In this document: in pieces, positions 46,582 through 57,674 of the stretch
Position numbering within the stretch: the first letter of the stretch is position 1
Layout: every line of letters begins with the position of its first letter
Source of the DNA: Ottelia alismoides
Lineage: Eukaryota > Streptophyta > Magnoliopsida > Alismatales > Hydrocharitaceae
DNA length: 64,000 bases
NCBI GenBank assembly: GCA_037367405.1
Contig: JAZKJV010000152.1
Coordinates: forward strand, 434,001-498,000
Direction of reading: 5' to 3'
Translations under genes and position numbers: made by a program
Notes under the pieces: generated by a model
Told to the model about the DNA's origin: nothing
Databases searched by the model: none
What the model saw: the letters and a program-made list of their open reading frames with translations, nothing else

Positions 46582-47124
46582 TTAGTAGAAGAGAGATAGA
46601 ATGGACTCCAACTGTACAGAAGATGTGGGTTCCCTAATGCTTGCTCGGTTTTCAACATCAGATCTACTTACATTTTTTTCCACTTTCATTCCCAAGCTGG
46701 CAGAAATTGAGTGAAATATTTCCATGACATCTCTAAACTTGTTACCTAATGATTCATTTTTCTCAATAAGTTTGGAAATGTCACCCTCCAAAATGTTCTC
46801 ATGACAAATCATGGGAGAGTTCTGCTGAATTGGAGGAGACTGCTGAGATGGTGGGATCTCATACTCAACATACCTAGACTCTAGCATGTAATGCTGGGTC
46901 GAGTATGGACTATCCAAATGGCAAATATTGGTCGGAGCCTCATATGATGAAACGGGGACTGATAAGTCTAGCTCATGAGTCCAATCTTGTAAATGTATAG
47001 GCTCTTCGAATAAAGGCTGGTTAATGGAGGCTTGATCACTAAAGTCAATCAAGTCTGAAAAATCATGATGTGCAGACCTCTCCATTCGGGTTTTTCGATC
47101 GACCATGTTATGCCCTAAGGTCAA
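46582..47124 (-). CDS. Gag-linker-like frame of the second Athila element
   Basis: The 180-codon frame lies directly upstream of the protease frame, 23 bases apart. It is acidic and polar, with PSQQSPPIQQNSP and a likely helical IEKNESLGNKFRDVMEIF. Its place matches the linker between capsid and protease in the first element (helix LLSKHQESYRRDMDEF). No capsid motif is present. Function is inferred from position only. Confidence 0.5.
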   Translation of the reverse strand: MTLGHNMVDRKTRMERSAHHDFSDLIDFSDQASINQPLFEEPIHLQDWTHELDLSVPVSSYEAPTNICHLDSPYSTQHYMLESRYVEYEIPPSQQSPPIQQNSPMICHENILEGDISKLIEKNESLGNKFRDVMEIFHSISASLGMKVEKNVSRSDVENRASIREPTSSVQLESILSLFY

Positions 47125-47262
47125 GTCAGGATGTGTATATGTAAATTCTTGTCTAGTCCCTACTTAAGGTGATTATGAAGTATGTGGAGGCATATAATTT
47201 TGCCAATCATCTATCTCAGCAGTGGCTTGCTTTTCATTTGATTCGTTGATTCCTGCAAGCTC

Positions 47263-47562
47263 TCAAGAATAAGGACAGTCAGCCCAAGATGGAAGTGGAT
47301 CCGGAGTGTTGGAATATGGAGTAGGTGAGAAATACGAAGAAGTGGAGAAGTCAGTCGGAGTTCTGACTTCATAATCGGTTTGAGGTGGAGCCGACCATGG
47401 GTAAGGGTCTCCCGTGGGTGGCAGAGGATACATGGAAGAAGGTGAAGGTGAAGATGAACGGTATATGGTAGAGGAGGATTGACCAGAAGTCACATGGTAT
47501 GGGGACCAGTATCCCAACATCTTGAAGAGGAAATGAAGAAGATTGAGGTAGAAAACGTGCAA
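47263..47562 (-). CDS. N-terminal gag-like frame, P/S/Y-rich
   Basis: The frame runs from an ATG in the leader side through S/P/Y-rich sequence (SSSPSPSSMYPLPP, SYFSPTPYSNTPDP) to a stop at 47,263, with a further related stretch after the stop to about 47,170. The probable start is MLGYW at 47,520; the first listed Met at 47,562 is upstream of it. The Retrotrans_gag capsid core that should come between this part and the linker is missing. Assignment is positional. Confidence 0.4.
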   Translation of the reverse strand: MHVFYLNLLHFLFKMLGYWSPYHVTSGQSSSTIYRSSSPSPSSMYPLPPTGDPYPWSAPPQTDYEVRTPTDFSTSSYFSPTPYSNTPDPLPSWADCPYS

Positions 47563-47569
47563 TTACACA

Positions 47570-48218
47570 GGATAACACACACGGACAAACACACAGACAA
47601 ACGCAAAAGCAAACCCCGAGTTCACACTCAACACGGTGAAGGACCCGAAACCGAGTCTGATTGGTCTGGTTGATTTTAAGTGTGAATTTTCAGACAAGTA
47701 GCAAAGAGTTACGCGGCCTATAGGGAAGTCGGCTCAGAGCCAGACGCGTCTTCCCTGTTTAACCTGTCGCCTAAGATACCGGCGCTCCTTCCTTTCTTCG
47801 CTCCTATCCCAAGTTGATGAATTCAAAGACCTGTCCCTATCTACCTGCAAGCAGGAGGAGGCTGACAAGACCGGAACTTCACCCCAGGGGGTTACTGGTA
47901 ACTTGTCACGAAGTACCGCAATTTCGCCCCTATCTACCTGAGACAGGCGGAGGCTACTTGGTACTAGTCAGAGAACCTGAATAATTCAACTTGTGATATT
48001 TGCTAGGATCAGTCAGAACGTGATATGGAAGGCGGGGATTTGGGCTCTGCCTTAAGGTGTTCACATACACTCAAGTACCCTCACTCAGCCTGAAAACAAG
48101 GTTGGGGTTAATCTCCCGCAAACAACAGTTAATTTTAGTCAATTTTTTGGTCAATAATGTTAGCAGTCCCGGTTTTAAGTTAAGTTATCACTGATTTAGT
48201 CCATTCCACACAGCACGT
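47570..48218 (-). other. Leader of the second Athila element, interrupted
   Basis: Non-coding. The part at 48,090-48,218 matches 4,860-4,960 of the first element. At 48,218 the leader stops at TGATGAATACCC, the start of LTR1 of the array. Confidence 0.6.
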
Positions 48219-51200
48219 TGATGAATACCCATTCATCACTCTTTATTCTTTTATTTTAGCTACACAACCCATGCAAAACACATGTATATTCCTGTAAATA
48301 TCAATAATTGTCAAATAGCATGCATTGTGTAAATAAGAATAATTAGCATGTTTTTGTGCATAAATAAAAGAATAAAGAAATAAAAGAAAAAGAGGGAGAT
48401 ATTTAGAATAAATATTGAGCGACCTAATCCCAAGGGAGGGCTCAGCATGGGTCTGACCGCAAAAAGAACCCAAGTAGAGAGAGATAGGGAAGCTCATGTG
48501 TGTATTTATACATGTATATAAATAAATAAAAATATTTTCCTCTAAAATAAAATAAAATACATCCTTGTGAAGATGTAAATATTTGTAAATATAAAATCAA
48601 AATAAAAATGGGAAAAATAAAAGTAAATTAAAAAGAAAATAAAATCCCTTCCTCATTGTAGATATGCCATGTACATAAAACCACTCCCCTATTTATTTTC
48701 CCTTATAAATAAATAAAAATTCCATAAAATATGTATATATTCCATATCCCATAATGTAAATAAATAAAATAAAAATCATAAAGATAAAAATAAAATAAAA
48801 ATAAATAAAAATCAAAATCAAAATAAACTTTGTATATATACCATGTATATATGTGTACATATCTATTTATTTACACTATATAAATAAATAAAAAAATAAA
48901 ATAAAAATACGAAATTATTCCAAATTTTATTCTATAAATAAATAAAATATACAATTGGAATAAAATGTACAATAATAAATAATTAAAAATCAAAAATCAA
49001 AAATATATATTGTATATACCTATATATAATAATACTATTTTGTAAATACCTAATTTTTATTTCAAAAAAATAAAAAAAATCACAAAAAATAGTTTAAAAA
49101 TAAAGAAACATTTTTCATGTTTTGAGTTTTTCGAAATTAATTCATTTATTAATTTTTATTGAATTATCAAATCTTTATTAATTCTTGGATTCCTATTGGT
49201 CCACGGAAGATTATTGACCCCGGTCAACTCTCCCCCCTGGACCGGTCCCCGCAGATCTGTGTTATCAACCCGACTTCACCCATTTATCCAAACCAGATCC
49301 ACGACCCATTCGACTAAACCCAGGGTCCTATTTCTTCCTCTTGCATCCGAGATCCACGCCGACACATCCGCATTGGGATCCGCGCTTCACGGAACCCTGC
49401 CCGACCCTCTCTTCTCGGACCTGCAGGAGTATAAAGTTTCAGCTCCGGCCACCTTTTCATTCCATCTTTGGCATCGCCCCTTCCACCCAGGACCTCCACC
49501 CGATACCTTAGAGTGACAGCTAGCCGTCGGAGTGTTGCAGAGAGGTGGAGGACCACCGCGTCACTGATCCGTCGACATTTCACCGTCGTGAGCCGCCCAC
49601 AGCTGCGCCTGAGCCTCGGGCCATCGACGACTCTCGAGGCTACGACCCGAGCTCTAGGAGATCAACCCCAATCGACCACAGTCATTAGGTGAGCCTAATT
49701 CTTTCCATAGTTCTCGAACTTTTGATTACTCCCAAATCCACCGTTCGCAGTCTTCCATCGATTCCGATCACCCCGTCCATCCATTTTATAGATCGACTGG
49801 ACCATCATCTTCGCCATACTCCTCCGCATGTTCTTCTCCCATCCATCCAACCCAGTTCGCCCCAGAACTGGGAGTCCACCCTCCTCCGCCGCCGCATCGC
49901 CGGAGGGTGCCGCCCTGACCCATTTAGACCCCCGTTCACCCTCTCACCGGGTCGAGGCACTTTGCCCTCGACCCAGGAGTTTGTCTGTGGGTTTTGTAGA
50001 TCGAGACGAGGCCCATCTGAGGGTCTACATGTTCAGCACAGCTACTCCCAGCCGCCGTCATCGCCGGAGCTCCTCGGAGCTTCCCGGCCTCATCGGAGAG
50101 GCGCATCAGCTGCGGACCATCGAGGCGAAGCTCTTGGACATATCAGCAGCAGAAGAGGAGGACCACCGCATGAGTATCAGGCCGGCGAAGTTCGCCGGTC
50201 ACCTGTTCTTGGAGGACCCTCCAGAGCCGTCCGTTCAGCCCCAACGTGCCATATCTCATTCAGACCGCTCGATCCAGGCAAAGAAGAGGCCCGTATCAGC
50301 CACCGTCAAATCGACACGTGGCCGCTTCATCACCCTTCATCCAGCGAGGGGTGCCCTTGATTCCAGAGCGTCAGATCAGCTACGTGGCACCGCCTCCACC
50401 GTCCGATCAGAGCCGAGGTTCCTTCACTGAGGCGCCGCTACCTGCAGCCGTTGGATACCCCACGTGGCGCGTCCTCAGCCCTCGGATAATAAAGGGTAAT
50501 TTACCCTTAGGCCCTCTCTCTTTTCATTTTTGTTATTTAGTCCTGTAAATATAGAATGTAGTTCATTTTATTTTGGAACATTTGCACTTAGGACCTTGCT
50601 GTTTAGTTTATTTGCATTTTCATCCTTGTGAATGTGAGACACGTGCTTCGTCACGTGATTTGTTGGAGAATTTGCAATATCTGAGCTGTAGTTCTGATGT
50701 GTTATTGAATGAAACATATTTTCTGATATTTGCACTTATACCCCTGTGAACACTTTTTTTCAACATGTGTTGAATTTATTTGGGTATTTTGCAACTTCGC
50801 CCCTGGACTTTTAGCACCTGTTGCTAATAAGTTCGGGAAAGTAAGTTATTTGCATTTGGGTCCTTCTGTGCCCAGCCCACGTGCCACACACGTGGGAACC
50901 TGGAGAAATTGCACGAGGACCCCCAGTTCCTAATTTTGTTACTTTTAGGCCCATGGACTATACTTTCATTGCAACTAGGTCCCTGTGCACTGTTTGTTTG
51001 TTTTTTACTTTTAATAAAATATAAAAATTAATCCAAATTGAGTCAAAATTGGATACGTGGCTCCTGCCATTGTGTAAAATTTTCACCAATATTTGGATAC
51101 ATTTTTGTTCCCTTTTAGTCTTTTTAAAAATTCAAAAACAACCCTTTTTGTCTCTGTTCAGGTTGAAAATTCATAAAAAAATTAAAACCATTTTAAAAAT

Positions 51201-51950
51201 TACAAAAAAATTAATATTTGTGTGTTTATGTGCTTTGATTTTCTGGCTATTTTTGGTCATTTTTGGAGTTATAAAAACCATAATATTTTAAAAACCCTTA
51301 AAAACCCATAAAAATTCTAAAAATTCATAGAAAATTCAAAAATTAATAAACTTTTTTTGATTTTTCCTTTTTGTTTATACTTTCCATGAAAAATACCTCC
51401 AGGCCTTGATCAGACCATTTGATATTTTTAAATGGTCTTTGAAGCTTGATTGGACAGTTTTCATTTGTTTTTGCCTTCTTTCATTTTTATAAAATTCTAT
51501 AAAATCATAAAATTATCAAAAATTCACCAAAAACAGTAAAAAAACCAAAAAACCTAAAAATATTTTTGTTGGAATTTTTTGAGCATTTTTGGGTAATTAA
51601 ATAATTGCTTGAAGTTGTTTATATTTGCCTTTTTATTGTTTTCCTCATAATTGAAAATACAAAAAAATATTAAAAATATTAAAAACCACCAAAAAATATT
51701 TGTTTTTATTTTTCTTTATTTTTAGACTACTTCGTAGGCCGCAAGGCCATCTCGTGCTCCTCGAGTTCGACACTGGGTGCTATACCAGGTTAATATCATT
51801 GCGAGACCACTATTTTGATTTTTATCGATTTTTATTTGCTTGATTGGTAGTCTGATTCTTTTTCTTGATTGAGCTCTGAGTCCCGAGTGACTGAGTTCAC
51901 AACGACCTTAGTGACACCTGATTTACCTTAGTCGTTCGGGCGGCTCATCA
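48219..51950 (+). repeat. LTR1 of the array
   Basis: It is 3,732 bp, starting TGATGAATACCCATTCATCA and ending CGGCTCATCA. The order is AT-rich U3 (48.2-49.15 kb), a GC-rich block with TATA box (49,430-49,436), a splice-donor-like TTAG|GTGAGC (49,689), AATAAA near 50,487, an AT-rich stretch, and the end block GACTACTTCGTAGGCCGCAA. It lacks the PPT at its 5' side because it abuts foreign leader sequence. Confidence 0.85.
49430..49436 (+). promoter_or_regulatory. LTR1 TATA box
   Basis: GAGTATAAAGTTTCAG lies in the GC-rich block. The same sequence is at 55,166 in LTR2 and at 60,493 in LTR3 (there GTATAAATTTTCAG). Transcription would start ~30 bases downstream, and a GTGAGC donor follows ~250 bases later. 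Confidence 0.6.
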
Positions 51951-53562
51951 GAATGTGTATATATTTCATATATACTTTAGCCATAACTCGTACTTTGTGT
52001 AAGTGTGTTAATAAATAAAAATGGCTAAAAACATAGAATCCATAAAAATTAAAAATTTTTCCCTGTAAATAAACATTCTTTTATTTGCACATATATAACT
52101 ATTGTACAAAATTATTTTTGTAAAAAATGTTTTCAAAAAAAAACTTTTGGTGTAAAGATTGTATAAATATGTGCATATCAAAACTATGTATATAGTACAA
52201 AATTTTTCCAAAATATTTTGAAAATCAAAATTTTGCAACAACCTTGTGTAAATTTGTGTAAATATTTTGCAAAACTTGCACTCGTGCATACATCCATGAT
52301 TTCAAAACATTTTTCAAAATTTTTTCATTTGTGTAAATATTGTGTAAATAGCATCCTTATATATATATAGTTTTTCCTGGATTATAGTTGACATTTAAAC
52401 TAGCCTAGAATTAAATTAGGAAATGGAGCTTGATTAAGATCTTAATCCACCTAATTCTAAGAGGAACTTTATAGGGCTTAGGGTTAAGGCTTTTCAGGTC
52501 CATGGTGACTTAATTCTTTGAGTCCACTAGGCTATGATCACATGTCATCTCAATGAGCCTAAGTAGATCACTTAACAACACACACATGACTCATATAGAC
52601 AATGACTTGACTTGGACCCGCACTTTGCACCGAGTTCTCTACGGATGAGGTGGTGAGGAGGCAGTCTTCCTTGACTTGGGGTAGCATATGAGGGTAGTAC
52701 TTCTAGGCGGAACCTCTCTTCTTCTTTTAGTGAAGGAAGTGCGTCTCAACTTGGTCTGGTTGCCATGAGGTCTAACGACAGGAGTTGTGGGTTGCAATAA
52801 TGCTTCAAAAGAGGGATAGTCTACTGGCTCAAGAGGAAAAACTCCTTATGTACATATGCTGCACCTTGTAAATATGTTGTATAGATGCACTTGAAAAAAA
52901 ATGCAAAAAGAAAATAACTCCAAAAAAGTGGTGGGTCTGATAGAAAATGATAATCCCACCGGAGTATGTATATAGTGCAAATAAGCAAAGCTTGAGACTT
53001 ATGGTTCCATCTTATGTAGCTTGCAGCAGGGAGACTTGGCTACACTGGATGAGCTCCCAAGGATACATGGCTACACTGGCCATGGTCCATTCTCTTCTTC
53101 CCCCTCTTCTTGAGCCGGTTGAACTTGAACTTAGAAGGGAATACCCCGCTCCTCGAGGAAAGAGTGGCCAGACTCGGGTCATAAAGTTACCTTGTTGGGG
53201 AGGGTTGTTAATTTGCTAATTCTGAGGTGGAGAGCTATACCTCACTTACACAGTACAAGGAAAGATTCATGGCCTTCAGGGTTGTGTATGTAGACTTGTT
53301 CTGATCTGGATTGTTGAGGAGTCTTGATTATAGATTAGTGGATCTTAGAGGTTGTTGAGTTTTAAACCTAAGTCTAAATAAGGTTCCGACACATTAATAA
53401 TCCAAAGATCTGATCGAGCTCCATATTTCAATTTAATGAAGGCAAGTTTAATACTCGACATTAATCCATGCATTTTCTCCTCTTTTTCTTTTTCTTTTTC
53501 TTTTTCACTTCTTTTTCAAATAAGTGTTTGCTAAGGGACTAGCAAAGTTAAGTATAGGGGGG
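51951..53562 (+). other. Spacer 1: 3' untranslated region and PPT
   Basis: It begins GAATGTGTATATATTTC immediately after the LTR end, with no TGG-type PBS. The first 430 bp is AT-rich with repeated GTGTAAAT words. The rest matches, inverted, the 3' untranslated region of the second Athila element. It ends TTAAGTATAGGGGGG before LTR2. The 90-codon open frame at 52,947-53,219 lies in the homologous untranslated region and is not called. Confidence 0.75.
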
Positions 53563-56500
53563 TGATGAATACCCATTCATCACTCTTTATTCTTTTATTT
53601 TAGCTACAAAACCCATGCAAAACACATGTATATTCCTGTAAATATCAATAATTGTCAAATAGCATGCATTGTGTAAATATGAATAATTAACATGTTTTTG
53701 TGCATCAATAAAAGAATAAAGAAATAAAAGAAAAAGAGGGAGATATTTAGAATAAATATTGAGCGACCTAATCCAAGGGAGGGCTCAGCATGGGCCTGAC
53801 CGCAAAAAGAACCCAAGTAGAGAGAGATAGGGAAGCTCATGTGTGTATTTCTACCTGTATATAAATAAATAAAAATATTTTCCTCTAAAATAAAATAAAA
53901 ATACATCCTTGTGAATATGTAAATATTTGTAAATATAAAATCAAAATAAAAATGGGAAAAATAAAAGTAAATTAAAAAGAAAATAAAATCCCTTCCTCAT
54001 TGTAGATATGCCATGTACATAAAACCACTCCCTTTTTATTTCCCCTTATAAATAAATAAAAAATCCATAAAATATGTATATATTCCATATCCAATAATGT
54101 AAATAAATAAAATAAAAATCATAAAAACAAAAATAAAATAAAAAGAAATAAAAATAAAAATCAAAATAAACTTTGTATATATACCATGTATATAGGTGTA
54201 CATATCTATTTATTTACGCTATATAAATAAATAATAAAAATAACATAAAAATACCAAATTATTCCAAATTTTATTCTATAAATAAATAAAATATAAAATT
54301 GGAATAAAATGTACAAAAATAAATAATTAAAAATCAAAAATAAAAAATATATAATGTATATACCTATATATAATAAGGGAAAAAGGAGCCTACCTCAGCG
54401 GGTGCAGGTAACTCCCTACACCCGGCCTAATTTTTCATTATTTTTTGATTTTTTTGAAATGAAATCTTGGGGGATTTAGATCACTATGTATCACCATGTG
54501 TTCATTCCAAATTCAACTTAATTCGAGACTTGTATCATCTCCATCAAGACTACCAAATTTTAACGGTCTCAGAATTGCTGAAGTCGACCCTATCTAGATG
54601 AACTTGTTAGGAATGTTTGTTTTGCATGAAACTTGAAACACATATTTCCCTTAACATATTAAGTAAATCCCCCTATTTTTAATCCAAAAAAATAAAAAAA
54701 TAATCGAAAAATGGGGGTAGGTGCAGGGAGTTTCCTCCACCCTAGGGTGCAGGCTCCCTGCCCCCATATAATAATACCTTTTTGTAAATACCTAATTTTT
54801 ATTTCAAAAAAAATAACACAAAAAAATAGTTTAAAAAAAGAAACCTTTTTCATGTTTTGAGTTTTTCGAAATTAATTCATTTATTAATTTTTATTGAATT
54901 ATCAAATCTTTATTAATTCCTGGATTCCTATTGGTCCACGGGGGATTGTTGACCCCCGGTCAACTCTCCCCGCTGGATCAGTCCCCGCGGATCTGTGTTA
55001 TCAACACGACTTCGCCCATTTATCCAAGCCAGATCCGCGGCCCATTCGACTAAACCCAGGGTCCTATTTCTTCCTCTTGCATCCGAGATCCATGCCGATA
55101 CATCCGCAGTGGGATCCGCGCTTCACAGAACCCTACCCGACCCTCTCTTCTCGGACCTGCAGGAGTATAAAGTTTCAGCTCCGGCCACCTTTTCATTCCA
55201 TATTTGGTGTCGCCCCTTCCACCCAGGACCTCCACCCGATACCCTAGAGTGACAGCTAGCCGTCGGAGTGTTGCAGAGAAGCAGAGGACCACCGCGTCAC
55301 TGATCCGGCGACGTTTCGTCGCCGTGCGCCGCCCAGAGCTGCGCCTGAGCCTCGGGCCATCGACGACCCTCGATGCTACGACCCGAGCTCCAGGAGCTCA
55401 ACCCCACTCGACCACAGTCATCAGGTGAGCCTAATCCACCCGAGCTCCAGGAGCTCAAATCCACCGTTCGTCGTCTTCCATCGATTCCGATCACCTCGTC
55501 CATCCATTTTATCGATCGACTCGACCATCATCTTCGTCGTACTCCTCCGCACGTTCTTCGCCCATCCATCCAACCCAGTTTGCCCTGGAACTGGGAGTCC
55601 ACCCTCCTCCACCGCCGCATCGCCAGAGGATGCCGCACCGACCCATTTAGACCCCTGTTCACCCTCTCACCGAGTCGAGGCACTTTGCCCTCGACCCAGG
55701 AGTTTGTATGTGGGTTTTGCAGATCGAGACGAGGCCCATCTGTGGGTCTACACGTTCAGCACAGCTACTCCCAGCCGACATCGTCGCCGGAGCTCCTCGG
55801 AGCTTCCCGGCCTCATCAGAGAGGCGCATCAGCTGCGGACCATCGAGGCAAAGCTCTTGGACATATCAGCAGCAAAAGAGGAGGTCCACCGCACGAGTAT
55901 CGGGCCGGCGAAGTTCGCCGGCCACCTGTTCTTGGATGACCCTCCAGAGCCGTCCGTTCAGCCCCAACATGCCAGATCTCATTCGGACCGCTCGGTCCAG
56001 GCGAAGAAGAGGCCCGTATCAACCACCGTCAGATCGACACGTGGCCGCTTCATCTCCCTTCATCCAGCGAGGGGTGCCCTTGATTCTAGAGCGTCAGATC
56101 AGCTACGTGGCACCGCCTCCACCGTCCGATCAGAGCCGAGGTTCCTTCACTGAGGCGCCGCTACCCGCAGCCATTGGATACCCCACGTGGCGCGTCCTCA
56201 GCCCTCGGATAATAAAGGGTAATTTACCCTTAGGCCCTCTCTCTTTTTGTTTTTATTATTTAGTCCTGTAAATATAGAATGTATTCATTTTATTTTGGAA
56301 CATTTGCACTTAGGACCTTGCTGTTTAGTTTATTTGTATTTTCATCTCTGTGAATGTGAGATACGTACTTCGTCACGTGATTTGTTGGAGAATTTGCAAT
56401 ATCTGGGATGTAGTTCTGATGTGTTATTGAATGAAACATATTTTCTAATATTTGCACTTATACCCATATGAACACTTTTTTCGACATGTGTTGAATTTAT

Positions 56501-57674
56501 TTGGGTATTTTGCAACTTCGCCCGTGGACTTTTAGCACCTGTTGCTAATAGGTCCGGAAAAGTAAGTTATTTGCATTTGGGTCCTTCTGTGCCCAGCCCA
56601 CGTGCCGCGCACGTGGGAACCTGGAGAAATTGCACGAGGACCCCCCAGTTCCTGATTTTGTTACTTTTTGGCCCCTGGACTATACTTTCATTGCAACTAG
56701 GTCCTTGTGCACTGTTTGTTTGTTTTTTATTTGAATAAAATATCAAAATTAACCCAAATTGAGTGAAAATTGGACACGTGGCTCCTGTCACTGTGTAAAA
56801 TTTTCACCAATTTTTGGGTACATTTTTTATCCCTTTTAGTATTTTTAAAAATTCAAAAACAACCCTTTTTGTCTCTGTTTAGGTTGAAATATCATAAAAA
56901 CATATTAAAACCATTTGAAAAATTACAAAAAAAATTAAATTTTGTGTGTTTATGTGCGTTTGATTTTCTGGCCATTTTTTGTCATTTTTGGAGTTATAAA
57001 AACCATAATAATAAAAACCCTTAAAAACCCATAAAAATTCTAAAAATTCATAGAAAATTCAAAAATTAATAATTTTTTTCCCGATTTTTCCTTTTTGTTT
57101 ATAAGTTCCATGAAAAATACCTCCAGGCCTTGATCAGACCATTTGATATTTTTAAATGGTCTTTGAATCCTGATTGGACAGTTTTCATTTGTTTTTTCCT
57201 TCTTTCATTTTTATAAAATTCTATAAAAATCATAAAATTACCAAAAATTCACTAAAATAGTAAAAAATCAACAAAACCTAAAAATATTTTTATTAGAATT
57301 TTTTGAGCATTTTTGAGTAATTAAATAATTGCTTGAAGTTGTTTATATTTGCCTTTTTATTGTTTTCCTCATAATTGAAAATCCAAAAAAATATTAAAAA
57401 TATTAAAAACCACCAAAAAATATTTGTTTTTATTTTTCCTTATTTTTAGACTAGTTCGTAGGCTGCAAGGCCATCTCGTGCTCCTTGAGTTCGACACTGG
57501 GTGCTATACCAGGTTAATATCATAGCGAGACCGCTATTTTGATTTTTATCGATTTTTATTTGCTTGATTGGTGGTCTGATTCTTTTTCTTGATTGAGCTC
57601 TGAGTCCCGAGTGACTGAGGTCACAACGACCTTAGTGACACCTGATTTACCTTAGTCGTTCGGGTGGCTCATCA
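53563..57674 (+). repeat. LTR2 of the array, with inserted MITE
   Basis: It is 4,112 bp, and 3,714 bp without the 398 bp insertion and target copy. Ends are as LTR1 (TGATGAATACCC…GGCTCATCA). The TATA box is at 55,166 and the donor CAG|GTGAGC at 55,434. The leader after the donor differs from LTR1 and LTR3: a ~35 bp stretch is replaced by a second copy of CCCGAGCTCCAGGAGCTCAA. Confidence 0.85.
54377..54765. mobile_element. Mutator-type MITE in LTR2
   Basis: The 389 bp insertion is absent from LTR1 and LTR3 at the same place. Flanks are perfect 9 bp copies ATATAATAA (54,368-54,376 and 54,766-54,774). The ends are imperfect inverted repeats, left GGGAAAAAGGAGCCTACC and right (minus strand) GGGGGCAGGGAGCCTGCACC, both followed by AACTCCCT-CACC. 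It has no coding capacity. Confidence 0.88.

Larger units (their letters stand above)
43057..48218 (-). mobile_element. Second Athila-family element, gag-pro only, internal region
   Basis: On the minus strand the order is leader (48,218 downward), gag-like parts (47.56-46.58 kb), protease frame (46,558-44,963), 3' untranslated region (44.9-43.07 kb) and PPT. There is no reverse transcriptase, RNase H, integrase or capsid core, so it is non-autonomous. The 3' part matches the spacer of the plus-strand array in inverted orientation (for example GCGGAACCTTAT at 43,194 and GTGTCGGAACCTTAT on the minus strand of 53,390). The leader is cut at 48,218 by LTR1, about 950 bp short of where its PBS should be. 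Confidence 0.8.

Noticed and set aside
52947..53219. 90-codon frame in spacer 1, with a 92-codon relative in spacer 2
   Set aside because: It lies in the 3' untranslated region shared with the second Athila element, where the frame is not kept. Similarity between spacers is explained by array duplication.
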